Below are positions 36,037 through 47,999 of a stretch of 64,000 bases of DNA, in pieces. Made by a program: the position numbers and the translations under genes. The stretch comes from Welwitschia mirabilis (lineage: Eukaryota > Gnetophyta > Gnetopsida > Welwitschiales): the NCBI GenBank assembly GCA_051453625.1, contig JBOZIK010000001.1, forward strand, positions 5,142,784 through 5,206,783, in the 5' to 3' direction. The notes below the pieces were generated by a model that saw nothing but the letters and a program-made list of their open reading frames with translations, made no database searches and had not been told where the DNA came from. Numbering within the stretch: the stretch's first letter is position 1; each line of letters begins with the position of its first letter.

Positions 36037-39000
36037 GCTTTTATCAGTCCATGATAAAAACCAGGCAAAAAACCACAATTGCAAGACAATTTATTAAATG
36101 AGAAATCTAAATTATCTAATAGGTTCATAAAACACATCACATAGATAAATATCAAGTTAATGCATAAGGTGTAAGAAAATTTAAAAATTTTTATTTTATG
36201 AAGGATCTAAATTAATTAAAAAATTTTAAAAATGAGCTATGAAAATGGGTCTCTGCCTTTCCCTCAAAGAAAAAGCAATATGTCCTATATTGGAAAATAA
36301 AGAAAAGATAGTAAATGAGAGTGAAAAGGCAGGAAAAAGAGGACAACTTTTTAAAAGGAAGTGCAATGCTGAGTAATATCAGATGTAAAAAATATAGAAC
36401 TATGAAGTATTCTAATAAGTAAATAAAAAGTGTTTCATCATAAAAATGAGTAAGAGCAGTGTTTAAAATACCAAAATGAAAATTTATTCAACTAAGCAAG
36501 AAATATACTTTTATTGAAAACCAAATAGAAAAACATGATGATTAAGAAAATATGGTAATGACTTTGAAATAATTAATGAACCATAAGAGAAAATAAAAAG
36601 AATGGACATAAAGTAACAGAAACAAAAGATAGCTCACCTATCTGATATTTTAACTTAGCAGACTCCTATGAAAGAAATCATAACATTACTTGATGTGAAA
36701 AATGCATGACTTAATGTATGAAAAATTCTAGTTGATAAGGCAGTGGTTGTGATAATGCTAAAAATAAAATGAATGATCAGACTAAAGAATTGCTTAAAAA
36801 TGAACTCACCTATCATTATCTCAAAATAAACACCCAAATCTTAAGAAATGAAATAAGCATGTGGAATAGATTAAGAGTCTAGGAAATAAGTAATGTTTTT
36901 GATAACATTAGAAACACCACTAATCCCCTAGCCTCAATGTTTTTATTACAACTTTATTATCCATGATGAGGGGAGTGCAACTACCATCAGAGAAATAAGG
37001 ACCTGCGAAGCATAGCCAACTGACTCCCAGTGACCAACTGACCTCCTAGTGAAGTTCCCACAGCTACCATATTACTCTGTCAAAGGCTTCTTTTAGAAAT
37101 ATTTGCCTTGGTGTACTTGCGGTTGGACATCATGGTGACCATGTTTTTACAATATGACAAATAAGGCATCATGGTCTTATTTTACCTCTTTTTTTTTGGT
37201 AAAAAATTTTGAAAGATACATTCCACATGACGAAATATTTCAAAAAACAAAGGTGAAAGTCATGATATAAAGACAAAAAAGAACACTCTTAAATAATCTA
37301 AGACCTTTTCATCATTAAGAAAAATAAGAATCTTCCTTTAAACTAAATTTCATGGACATGTGAATGTCCTAAGATTAGGTGAATCCAATCTTACCACTGT
37401 AGGTGCCCAAGCCAAAAAACTAATCATGAAAATAAATACATAAGTCAAATTTAAAAAAATGATAAAGTAATGTCATAATAAACTCCAAAAGAAAAAACTA
37501 AGAGAAAATTAAAATTATTTGCTCATGAAATTCCTAATTTTTTTCATTTACTTCCTGCAATTCTTAAGTACTCAAGTCAAAAATCTTAACAGAGCGATAA
37601 AAATGTATTTTCTAAAAATAAAAGAAAACTAAAATCATTATTTTATTGACTATGATCCTGCTTGTCATCTATATAATAAAGAGGATGACACACATAGGAA
37701 ATAGAAATAAAACACAAAACTCTTACAAAAAACCTAGATATAAAGAGTGAAAATAGAGACTATCATCTGTCTTATCATTCAAACAACATAGGAGAAAATA
37801 GATTATTATTAAAGAATAAAAAATTAAAAATTCAAATTATAAATAGAAACAAAAACTAAAAACAAAAAATTAAAATAAAGATTACCAAAATAGAAGTCTA
37901 AAAATCAAAATCAAGAGTATCAAGAAAGCCAAAAGGAAAGATCAAGGTAAGAAAAATTTATTTAAATCCTAAAATTTAACTAACACTTCTATTAAAAAGA
38001 AAGAAAGAAAGCAAAAGAAAGATGATCTCAACATATTTTTATTCTTTCAGAAAAATAAGGTCAAAACCAAATATTCATTAATTGATCAAATATGTAAGAT
38101 ATGTAATCATTTTTAAATATAATTAATTAAAAGAATAGAGAGTAAAAAGATAATATCTGGATAGCAAAAATTTAGAATTTAAACAAGTGATGAAGAAATA
38201 ATAAGTATCATTGAAAAATAATCTCTTATGAAAGCTTTGTAAATCTTAATTATCATTGGAAAAGGCATGTGAAAAGGGGCATAAACAATGTTTCTAAGAT
38301 AATTTTGAAAGATATTTAAAATGTTTTCTATCATTTTATTTAAGACATGGATCTTTAAGAAGAAAACAAGGCTTTTTAAATTTTATATAAGCATTTGAAA
38401 ATTTGTTTTCAGAAGTATTAATGTAAGAGACAAAAAATTCATACAACTCATGGAAAAACAATCTCTTATCAAACTCATGATATGAAGGATTTAAACCATA
38501 AATTGTATTTAAAGATTGATATTGAACATAAGAAACTTCTTAGGATAAGAGATTAAGAGAGGTTTAATGTACCTAAGAATATCTTTAACATTTAATTTCA
38601 AACATGGATTTAGATCAAGAAGATATGGTTTTATCCAATTAATAATTACAATATATCCTTTTTTTTTTTGAAAATAATTATCAATGGAAGCACATGATAG
38701 AGTTGACTTTGTGAATGAGTAAAAGATGTTACTTTTTGCACATGATGTTTCTAAGGGAAGAGGTTAAAAGATTTTTAAATTCAAGTCCTCAAGATGATGT
38801 GGTTTATTATTTTTAAGAATAATAATATAATTTGGAAAGTTAATTTCTTCATTGATTATATCTTCTTTTTTTAATGTTTAATTATTTCTTTCTTTTCTTT
38901 TTCATTTTTTTAGGATCACTGTTCTTTTTCAAGTTGGTTGATTCCTTAAAAAGATCATTAAAAATATTAGATAAAGATAATATCTCATTGTTTTTATTAT

Positions 39001-39100
39001 TTAATGAAAGATATTCTAATGTTTCTTGTTTGATTCCACTTCCTCTCTAAATAATTCCATTAATTTAAATTGTAATCCTCATTTAAATTAAGTTAATTAT
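36037..39100 (-). other. Nested Athila 3' region, no domains recognised
   Basis: This AT-rich stretch within the nested element has stops in all frames. A GC-richer block near 36,955-37,150 includes a segment (37,050-37,130) similar to 49,229-49,310 in the outer element. RT and integrase would normally occupy this part of an Athila element. Confidence 0.5.
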
Positions 39101-39129
39101 TTTTTATTAATTTTATTTTAATACTCATT

Positions 39130-39735
39130 CCTATTAATTTCAAAAATTGAGCCTTTAGTATTAATAGAACTCTTTCATCCCTATATGATATGTGAAAGTT
39201 TGTGACATGATCTAAAATTTCAATGTCATCTTCTTTTTCTTCTTCTTCTTCTTCTTCTTCTTCTTCACTATTTTTATCATCTTATTGTATGTTGTTGTTG
39301 CCATTAGAAGGAAAACTATGATCATAATTTCTATCATAGATTAAAGAATTTTTAGATTGCTTATGAATGCATTCTTCATCTATTGACTAAGTTTCTAACA
39401 CCTTAACATGATCATTTAACAAATAGTCATCCTCATCTTCATTGTTGAAAGATATAGTTAAATTGTTATTGTCTCCTCTTTGCTTATCCCCTAATGAGTA
39501 GGTTGAAGTTTGATATAAAATTTTATTCTCAATTTAAAAGCAAGAATTATAATCATTCATTTCTAAATTATTTTCATTCTCCTCAAGATAAAATTTAGAA
39601 GGATAGGTTTGAGGATTTTACATTAGAAAAGATCCTTGATTTTGTAGAAGATTTTGTTAAAAGATCTCAACCAACATTTTTAGTCTTTTATTGTTGTTTT
39701 GTATGCTTTTGCACATTCATTCATCATTTGTTTTC
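39130..39735 (-). pseudogene. Acidic low-complexity reading frame in nested Athila
   Basis: Reading leftwards from about 39,735, a minus frame holds NECAKAYKTTIKD, then a Pro-Ser segment, an acidic NNEDEDDYLLNDHVKVLET and a run of about ten Glu codons (from the CTT repeat near 39,240-39,266), ending EDDIEILDHVTNFHISYRDE. Stops are few and mostly TAG/TAA. The first part vaguely resembles the spacer after the zinc knuckle in Athila gag, but it lies downstream of protease, so its origin is unclear. It may be a rearranged second gag piece or a distinct protein. No function is assigned. Confidence 0.4.
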
Positions 39736-40019
39736 TTGAATTATTTTCTTCTTCATAGTGGTTCATGAGAGATGGATGGAATGGTGATTATGTGAGGTTG
39801 AATCCCTAATATTTTCATTAGTATTCCTATATGGGTTTGAAAAGAAAAAGGGAAATAATAAGATGGTTGAAAAGAGCAATGAGCCCAATCCCTACTCTCA
39901 ACAAGTTTTTTTTATTGGTTTTCCTCTTTTTGTAAAAAGATATTTATGTTTTTTCTTACCATCCTTCTTGAATTCTTTTCTCCTTTTTTAGCAAAAAGTT
40001 ACTTAAAGTGTTTTACTAT

Positions 40020-40119
40020 NNNNNNNNNNNNNNNNNNNNNNNNNNNNNNNNNNNNNNNNNNNNNNNNNNNNNNNNNNNNNNNNNNNNNNNNNNNNNNNNN
40101 NNNNNNNNNNNNNNNNNNN
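40020..40119. other. Assembly gap (100 N)
   Basis: This gap lies inside the nested Athila element, between the protease end and the acidic frame. Confidence 0.99.
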
Positions 40120-41995
40120 AGTCCATTAAAAACATTTTCATCTAAATTTAAATTATGATTTTCAGATTTTGGCTTATGTAATGGATAATCTCCCTCAAGG
40201 TGTAAATTAAAAAGTTAAACTGCCTTATACACTAAAGGCTCTTTCTCTATCTCAAAGTTAGATGTATCAAGGGTTTCTTCAATCTCAAGTTGGTTATCAT
40301 AAAATATAGGCTCATGTAATTCCATTTCTCTTTCTTTAAGAGGATGATGTTGTAGGAATAAAGTTGGTTTCATGTTATCCTTAATGTTCATTTCATCACC
40401 CAAATCTTTCTCAGCTACATGAAAGACTCTAATTGTAAATGTTCTGTTTTCAAAGTGACATTTTATTATTCTTGCTCTTATATCAATGATGTAGTGGGCT
40501 ATTGCACAAAAGGCTCATCCTAAAAGTAAAGGGTATCCTCTATTATGCTCAACTTCCATGATAATTACATCTATAAATTAGCAAGTATCTTCAATTTGAA
40601 TTTCCAAATCTTTAATAATTCTTAATATTTCTTAACTAAAGTGTCTGCTAATTCTAAGACAGCCAGAGTAGGTTCTATTTTATCCTCTAAATCAAGTCTC
40701 TTACAAATATGAAGTGGCATAATATTAACACTTACTCCAATATATATCAAGGATTTTATGATCTTTTTGTTTCCCTCTAAAATAACATTCATCATACCTA
40801 CTCCTAAATATTTAAATTTTTGTAATTTTTACAACACTAAATTCATGATGGATTAGGCTAGAAAGACTTTACTAGGGATGACTCGTTTTTATTTTCTTTT
40901 TATTAAGTTTTTCTTTAATTTTGAGTACCCCAAATTTTATTATAATAGGTTCTAAAAGGGTAAGTTTATACTCATATTTTTCATCAAGGATTTAAGATAT
41001 TCGTTGAAAGTTAAATTATTATTAATCCTATTAAACTAAGGGGTGGTTTGTTGAGAAGGATTTTTCTTTTTCTTTTTTCTAAAAGAAGGAAAGTTTTAAT
41101 CTTCTAATATCTTAATGTCCTCCTCTTCTTCTTCATCATCATTTCTAAAATCATTTTGGGAGGTGGAAGGTTCATTTGGAAGAGTGTTTATTTCTTGTCC
41201 ACTTCTTATTACAACCTTACAATCTTTTGTTAGTTCCTTTAGATTTGGTAAATGTTGTGTAGCTAATGTTCGTTGAGGTTCTTATTTTATTAATATTATT
41301 TCTTAAAAGATGTTTAGCATTTTTTTCTATGTTTGTATTTTTTCCTAAGTTTCTCTATAAGGTTTGTAATTAGATCATTTGGATGTTGGTAGTTGGATGA
41401 ACTTGGTGGGCAGTTTGCATTTTTGAATCTATTTCTAAAAGATTGAAAATTATTTTAAAAATGAGTGTTTAACTTAGGTTGTACCTGGTTTTGGTTTTAG
41501 AAGTTTTAAGATGTTTAGTTAAAAGCACAAACTTCTTTATGAACTCTTTCTTTGTATGTTGGCAAAAGAGGATAGTTTTTGATGACATGATAATTGTCCT
41601 CACATAAATCACAAGTTTGCACAACATTTTTTTCACTTGTGGATTTGGCATCTAAAATCATTTCTGCGTACTTCTTCAAAGTTGTTATAAAATCTTTCAT
41701 GGAATTTGTAGTATTAGATTCTAACTCTTTTTGTTGTTTAACCTCTTTTAAGTCTTTGATGAGTTGGCCTACATTTGGATTTTCTTTAGGAGATAACTAG
41801 GTTTGACTAACCTCCACAAGTTCTTTTAATTTTGTCTAGGCATCATTTAATGTAAGCTTTATGAGGTTTCCTCTGCAAGAAAAATCTATAAGTTATTCTG
41901 TGTGTGGAATTAGCCCACTATAAAAGTAGTCTATTAGTTCTGTTGGTGAAAAAGCATCTACTGAATTAGAATGGTAGGCTATAAAGAAATGCTCA

Positions 41996-42005
41996 NNNNN
42001 NNNNN
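41996..42005. other. Assembly gap (10 N)
   Basis: Short N run within the nested gag. Confidence 0.99.
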
Positions 42006-42130
42006 GAGGCATAGCCTTCATTTTGTTTTTGTTGAAAGTTTGTTACCTCTTTTTTCTTTTTCTCATAGTTTTTTCATTCATAAATCTCTTTACAAAGGTT
42101 GCTCAAACTTGATTCCATGTTTTTAAGCTT

Positions 42131-42438
42131 TTATGGGGAATAGTTTTTAGCCAAAGTTTTTCTCTATCCCTCAATGTCATGGGAAAGATTACCATATATG
42201 TTATATCATTGATTTTTTTCTTCCTATTCCCTGANNNNNNNNNNNNNNNNNNNNNNNNNNNNNNNNNNNNNNNNNNNNNNNNNNNNNNNNNNNNNNNNNN
42301 NNNNNNNNNNNNNNNNNNNNNNNNNNNNNNNNNNTTATGGGGAATAGTTTTTAGCCAAAGTTTTTCTCTATCCCTCAATGTCATGGGAAAGATTACCATA
42401 TATGTTCTATCATTGATTTTTTTCTTCCTATTCCCTGA
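42131..42438. other. 104-bp duplication flanking a 100-N gap
   Basis: Positions 42,131-42,234 and 42,335-42,438 carry the same 104 bases with one visible difference (gttatatc versus gttctatc), on either side of exactly 100 Ns. The copies abut the gap on both sides, as when two contigs that overlap were scaffolded without merging. The gag core is therefore probably present once in the real genome. Confidence 0.85.
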
Positions 42439-43336
42439 TGTAAGGATTGGTTGTTCAATATTTGCAATGTATTGAAGGGAATCCTCATCATTTTCTCCAT
42501 TAAAATTTAAATAAGATTTTAGATTTTTAAGTTCAACACCATATCTTGGGATTAGGTTAAAAGGAATTTAAATCTCTCTTTTCTTGTTGGCTAACAATTC
42601 TCTAAGGGTAAGGTTTGCATTAGGGATAGAAGATCCTATGACTTATTTTTAATTAGGGAGGCACTCAACATTATGAGCTAGTTTTCTCTTTATATAAGGT
42701 TTTCATTAAGTAAATTTAACTTAGAAGGAATAAATTTAGAAGAAGGATTGAGTGCACCTAGAGATTATTTTTTTGATTCATTTTCTATATCCACTAGTTC
42801 TTTTTTAATGATCTTCTCTATCAGTAGCCTTTCTCTATAATATCTCTTCTCAAGATTAACCATATTACAACATCCTGAAACTAGAAAAGAATAGAAAATA
42901 AGATAAAAAACAACAAACCATTATCTTATCTATTTGAGGGATGATAGAAGGAACGACACACACAAAAACCAAAGAAACAAAAATAGTACAGAAACTGAAA
43001 CAGAAAGTGAAAAACTTAAAATACAGGACTATCATCCAACTAGTTGTATGGATGGCATAGGAGATGATAGAGATTAATTTTATTGTATAAAAAATTAAAA
43101 TTGAAAAATAAAACTAAAAATAATTATATACTATCATCTTATCTGTTGTTGAAATGACAGAAGGGATAACCACTATTTTTCTATAAAATTTAAAACTGAA
43201 AATTCAAACTAAAAAACTACACATATAAAACCTATAGTTCCTAATAAAATAAAACGCCACTTTAGATAAATAACTGAATAGAGTTCTGATATACTCACTT
43301 GAATGATAATAACCCTTATACTCCTCAATAGCTTTT

Positions 43337-43353
43337 CACAGTGATGGTGCTAA
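43337..43353 (-). other. Primer binding site of nested Athila
   Basis: On the minus strand, ttagcaccatcactgtg lies two bases after the LTR end. It matches the Athila-type site ttggcgccgtcgc-type word with G-to-A and C-to-T changes at CpG or CNG positions, and begins near the expected TGG. Confidence 0.75.
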
Positions 43354-43355
43354 TT

Positions 43356-44420
43356 TGTTTCAGTGTGTATTTCTGCAAGTACTTAAGTTTAAAAGGATTC
43401 TTCCATTCATAAAATAAATAGGTATCTCACACAATACAACACAATAGCATGAGTGAGAGTAAACCTAAAATTTCATATTCACATTGAAGACTATAAGAAA
43501 AGACTCAGATTGCTTTGCAAAAAGAATAATAGGAACCAAAAATAAAGAACAAATACAAGGAAATAAATTACAATACAAAATGTAAGATGTAACTAACACT
43601 ACTTGCTTTAAGCCTTAACAACGGATGCCCTTGATAATCTACATCACTCAAAAAATTATCATCAGATCAAGGGAAACATAGACTATAAGGATCATTAAAG
43701 AAACTAATGTGTAAACATGAAAATAAAATAAATTTTATATTAAGAGTAACAATGCATCTGGATTACAAAATATCTAGGCCTTAATAGAGGATACATATTC
43801 CTTCACCAAGGGAACATCTTTTTGCAATACTCGAGATAGATCTCTTGCCCTTCTATCTCCTATTATGAGAATTTTCAGTGCAACAAAGATGAGAAGAAGA
43901 GTCAAAAGGGGACATACTTATAATAATTTACAGCAGAAAATGACAAATAGAAGGTGCAACTAGGCATGCTCTTTTACATAAATGAAATGAATAAAATGCT
44001 CAAGTATCACTATTAGAGTTAGTTAAATATCAATGTCATCCTAACTATCGTCTAAACGACATGGGGGATGATAACTCATTATAAAAGATAACTCATAATG
44101 ATTACTCAATAGTGATTTAGTAGTCCATATTAGCAACCAGCAGTGTTGTCGTCCTGTCTATAGTGGGGACGATAAAGGGAATGACCTCTTCTTAATCATT
44201 TAATTTGAATAAAAACTTAGCATCTTTATTAGTAGTCCTCCTCAAAAGCTCTATACATGAGAATGTGGCTTTAATACATAAAATCTGGGTAAGAGTTGCA
44301 CATTTTTAAAATTCTCTATTATTTCTCCAAAATCCTTAGAATTGCACTTAAACCTATACAAATTTCTTATAAAACAAATCATAAAACCCCATTAAATAAC
44401 CATAAATTGGCAGCGCCACA
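43356..44420 (-). repeat. Nested Athila 5' LTR
   Basis: Partner of 34,931-36,022. On the plus strand it runs TGTTTCAGTGTG... to ...GCGCCACA, with the primer site outside its left edge, so it is the 5' LTR on the minus strand. Confidence 0.9.
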
Positions 44421-44425
44421 CTCAC

Positions 44426-45313
44426 ACCATTAGAAAAAATAGCCAAAGACTTACTAAAGAACTAGTTGTGATTTAATCATTTAGTTCAAAATACATCATC
44501 ATAATGATACCATGAAGAAGTCACTTGAACTAATAAATTTTGTTTATTATTGATAAAGTCTACAATGTACACATATTACATTAGGAAAAGATAAAGAAAG
44601 TAGAAAAACATGGTAAAAGTTAGATAAGAAGCTAGACAATACTTATTTCTAAGTATCGTTAACTATCCTAGTTTATGTTCAGCTACACAAGTAAAAGAAC
44701 ATAAAAATAATATTAATTTTTCTAAGTAATATAACATGAACAAAATAATACTATAAACATTAGCTTTTTGGCTTTATATTGAAATGTCAAATCGTCACAT
44801 GCAGATGTATTAACAAGCTTGTGTTTTCCTTTGCAAGAAATACTTGGAGTAGTGGAGATGATGCTATGTTCTTTGCAAGATAGCTAAAGCCTCTTGATTG
44901 ACCTTTTTGCTAAGTCTATTCCTATAACTTTTTGCCAAAAAGATCCCCATATTTGATGGTAATATCTTCTTTATAACCATTTCTATTTTTCTATTTTATT
45001 TTTTGGCTCTTTAGGGATAGGTTTATGGCTAAGGTTGTTACTACCTTTCTGCCATCTCAACCTTCTCTTTCATCTTCATATCAAATGGCATTTTGTATCT
45101 ACAATTGAATAATATATATATATTTATATACACACACATACACACATACAAACACAAAAACCTACTAATGTACTAGCTAACCAACCTATTGATTAGTGAG
45201 TATGTTAACTAAATTTATAAAGAGAAACATATATTACTATCTAAAATTAATAATTATGAAAACAAAAACATTTCATTAATAAATGAAATTTATATCAAAA
45301 TTAGTCATCATCA
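44426..45313 (-). repeat. Outer Athila 3' LTR, proximal fragment
   Basis: Aligns with about 58,566-59,427, sharing for example acatttcattaataa and ttagtcatcatca at the end. A TA/CA-rich microsatellite at about 45,108-45,160 accounts for part of the length difference from the 5' LTR. Confidence 0.88.
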
Positions 45314-45320
45314 ATTCCCT
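45314..45320 (-). other. Polypurine tract of outer Athila
   Basis: The plus strand reads attccct directly after the LTR end; the minus strand gives agggaat before TGATGATGAC. It is short but correctly placed. Confidence 0.6.
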
Positions 45321-45599
45321 TAAGCTCAAGGTTTTGTTAGATTTGACAAACAAATATATGTATAAAAGAGATAAAAAGAAAGAGAGATTCATCATTCTAC
45401 TTTCCTTCTCAAATCTTAAATTCTCATTAAATATGTAGATAGGTACTAAAGGAAATCTATCATCCATAGCTAGCCACTCATATCATTCCAATTTAACAAT
45501 TTATAGTTCAGAAAGTAGATTTGCAAAAATCTAGAAGAAAATGGTTCAAGTTGGAAATGTATAATATATCGAACTTTGATAGGATATATCTCTCTTAGT

Positions 45600-46090
45600 A
45601 CATTCATAGTATAGGTAACTTAGTAGAGTAGAAGCTACAAATGCTTATGCCTTAATTTCAGTGCTTCATAACTATCCATACCTTTGAAACTCAAAATTAG
45701 TACCTTTAATTTCAACAATTGCATAAATATGATCATAGTCTTCTTAGCTTACATCAATCACTTTATATTCTACAGACCATGAATTCTTTGTGCAGATTTT
45801 ATAAAACTCTGTACATAAACTTCTTATTAAGAAAATTTATTCTAAAAATCTAACCTGTTTGCTACTACTACTTTTATCCTCTTGTTTTATGGACCCTTTT
45901 CTCTTATTAATAGAATCTATTTCTATAATATTCACTTCATCGAAATCTTTGTTAATATTCTTCCCAGAAAGTACCATTTGCATTTTACTAGAACAATCAT
46001 CCATTTTATCATATATTCTATTCAACTTTTTAAGACAAGCTTTCTGTTTAATATCTAGCTTAGAATATTTCTTCTATAAACTTTTAAAAG
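45600..46090 (-). pseudogene. Unidentified reading frame near outer 3' LTR
   Basis: One minus frame continues for about 150 codons with only a few TAA/TAG/TGA stops. It contains DIKQKACLKKLNRIYDKMDD, SGKNINKDFDEVNIIEID, a Lys/Ser-rich SIKQEDKSSSSKQVRFLE, and after one stop SLCTEFYKICTKNSWSVEYKV and AIVEIKGTNFEFQRYG. The uninterrupted core is 46,025-45,837. It sits 0.3-0.8 kb upstream of the outer 3' LTR in element sense, where an env-like or captured gene would lie. I do not recognise the family, and no signal peptide or membrane segment is visible. Confidence 0.4.
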
Positions 46091-46100
46091 AGTTATAATA

Positions 46101-47030
46101 GAGGTGGCCACTCTTCACAACAAGAGTATTTGACAAGGGTCATCAAGCACTTTTGAATTTTCAGTGAGGGTCATCGAATTCATTATGGTGACTGGCTTTC
46201 TTACTAGTAGCTCTATTACATTTCCCTTTCAATGATGTCCTAGTACCCTTCTCAGAATAAGGCGTGAAATACTTCACAAATGTAGGATTTTGCCTTGAAA
46301 TTTTCATGCGAAGTCATTTTACCATGATCTTTAGAGCATGAGAAAACATGATAAAGTATGAAAATGCATGAGAATACAAAATGAGAAAGTGAAGTTACTG
46401 ATGCATTTTCTACTTAATATAGGTAAAAACTTGTACTTATTTCTATTGCATTAAATTTACATGTATAAGGAGTAAATGAAAACTTTACTGGAAATGAAAT
46501 AGCTGGTACTGAAATTATTTTAGATGCTAATGATGATGGAAAATGGAATGACATGGTGGTAAGGTGAATATTAATAAAGTTTGCTAACGTGGAATGGACA
46601 ATGCAAATGCTAACATTGTTTGGATGATATGGAAGGATATCATTCATTAACTTGCGATGGAGTCATTAAAAATGACAATGGGTGTCAAGAAAAAGTTTAA
46701 GTACAATGCTTAAGAAAAGAACTTCATATTTAGGTGGTGGTTACTCTCCACAATAACAGGCTTTAACAAGAATCATCAAGAAGTCATGCATTCTCAATTA
46801 GAATTATCAAATTCATTGGGGAACTGGCTGAAGGAGTTTGAAGGTGGCCATTGAGAACTTAAAGAGTTCTTAACGAGGTCCTTTGAATACCTACCACTTT
46901 ATTATAGTGAATCAAGTAAGAATATAAAAGTAAGATCATGCGAAAAAGTTATAGTAAAACGTTAATAGGGGGTCATCAAGAAGAAGAACCTAACCTTTAA
47001 AAAAAAGTTTAATAAAATGAAGTTGACTTA
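46101..47030. repeat. Degenerate ~630-bp direct duplication
   Basis: The block at 46,101-46,197 recurs at 46,731-46,829 (shared words: aggtgg, caaca/caataa, tcatcaag, attcatt, actggct). Weaker similarity continues in order, with catgcgaa and gtcct-type words after both, so the unit is probably about 630 bp long. It lies between pol and the 3' LTR of the outer Athila element. Confidence 0.5.
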
Positions 47031-47445
47031 AAATTTGGTCCAAAGATTTGGACTATTTTCAATTAACTCCATGAACTTACTTCTTGATGGTTTAGGTTGA
47101 AATTTGATTCAAAGTTTCAACTTTGGATCAATGTTAGTCAACTAAATGAATTTTTTATTTTTCTTATAAGTTTACAGAATGTAAGAAGACTATCAAGTTG
47201 GCATGAAATCCAACTCAAAGTTTTGACTGAGCTCTTGTTAGCTAACTTTTTTAGACTTACATCACAGTGATTAGGTTTGATTTCCAAATCAAAGTTTCAA
47301 ATTTGAATTAGTGTTGATCAACTAAGTGATGTTGTTTTATGCAGGTACAGAGGTTTAGAAAATATATTTCTATATTTTATTAAATTGGCTAGAAAACTAA
47401 CTCAAAGTTTTAACTTTAAGTCAATGTTAATTAACTGGATAAACT
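47020..47445. repeat. Tandem repeats, dimer period about 180 bp
   Basis: Five related units centre on the word (t/c)caaag at 47,040, 47,109, 47,215, 47,289 and 47,402, each followed by a ...tgtta/ttgatcaact-type tail. Spacings are 69, 106, 74 and 113 bases, so every second unit recurs after 175-187 bases. Units 2 and 4 resemble each other most, as do 3 and 5, showing a two-part higher-order unit. Confidence 0.65.
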
Positions 47446-47999
47446 TATTTTCAAGGCCTGTCTTATGATTTTATTATAGAAGTGACGTTCATAAATTTTA
47501 ATTCTTAGTTCTTCCTAAAATATAAAATTTTCTCTACATTATTAATCATTATTTGCATGGTATTATTTAAAGGTTTTCTTTCAATTAAAAGTAATTGTAT
47601 GGTTTTACTAACTACTTAGTAAGTGACGATGATGACAAAGTCTAATGGATCTTTAGAGAAAACTAAACTAATCATAAATTAATCTGAGGTCATGACTTTA
47701 GATTGAACCTTGGTTAACTTGAAAAATTATCTGATTCTTGTCTTGCTTCAAGATTATTGCTCATACTTGGCATACTTAGCCTATTGAATAGAATAGGTAT
47801 GCAGTTTCTGTATAATTCTTTACTTTAATATCGAACACGTGTGCAATGGTTAACTTAAAATGAATTATACTTGCCAAACATACTAATAAGGCTTATGCTA
47901 TAAATCTCATTCTTTCATGCTAATCACTTATCATTCTCCATCTGAGCCTTAATTCCTTTAGTTAATCATTTTTCAATTCTTACTATTTTTTCTCAATCA

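Larger units (their letters stand above)
40205..42863 (-). pseudogene. Athila gag-protease remnant (nested element)
   Basis: The likely gag start is ATG at 42,863, opening with VNLEKRYYRERLL. The retrotransposon gag core FPMTLRDREKLWLKTIPHKS is at about 42,190-42,130, and a copy of it lies across the N gap. A zinc-knuckle remnant CDLCEDNYHVIKNYP lies at about 41,620-41,570; the last Cys has become Tyr. The linker before protease keeps an INLPF stretch near 40,970. The protease carries VSVNIMPLHICKRLDL (about 40,715-40,680; Athila usually has GASINLMP, so the catalytic triplet is altered), IEPTLAVLELADT and, further on, GYPLLLG (about 40,535). A hydrophilic tail ends near 40,215. Many stops show it is inactive. 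Confidence 0.8.
34926..44425 (-). mobile_element. Nested Athila-type element, probably non-autonomous
   Basis: This minus-strand element has LTRs at 43,356-44,420 (5') and 34,931-36,022 (3'), with perfect CTCAC target duplications at 34,926-34,930 and 44,421-44,425. The interrupted sequence is the outer element's 3' LTR; the other LTR of that element shows taatctcacaccatt intact at about 58,560. Gag and protease are Athila-like and on the minus strand. In the 4 kb between protease and 3' LTR I find no RT, RNase H or integrase motif, only an acidic frame and noncoding-looking DNA. It therefore resembles gag-bearing non-autonomous derivatives. Gap 40,020-40,119 and decay limit certainty on the missing domains. 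Confidence 0.88.

Noticed and set aside
39236-39266. CTT repeat as a stand-alone microsatellite
   Set aside because: It encodes the Glu run of the acidic minus frame, so it is reported there; both readings remain possible.
42179-42475. 98-codon frames on both strands across the 42.2-kb gap
   Set aside because: They are created by joining the two duplicated gap flanks through Ns; the minus copy is gag, the plus copy its complement.
45859-46098. Hydrophobic plus-strand frame resembling a membrane protein
   Set aside because: It is the complement of the hydrophilic minus-strand frame; Leu/Ile/Ser richness is a by-product of the opposite strand.
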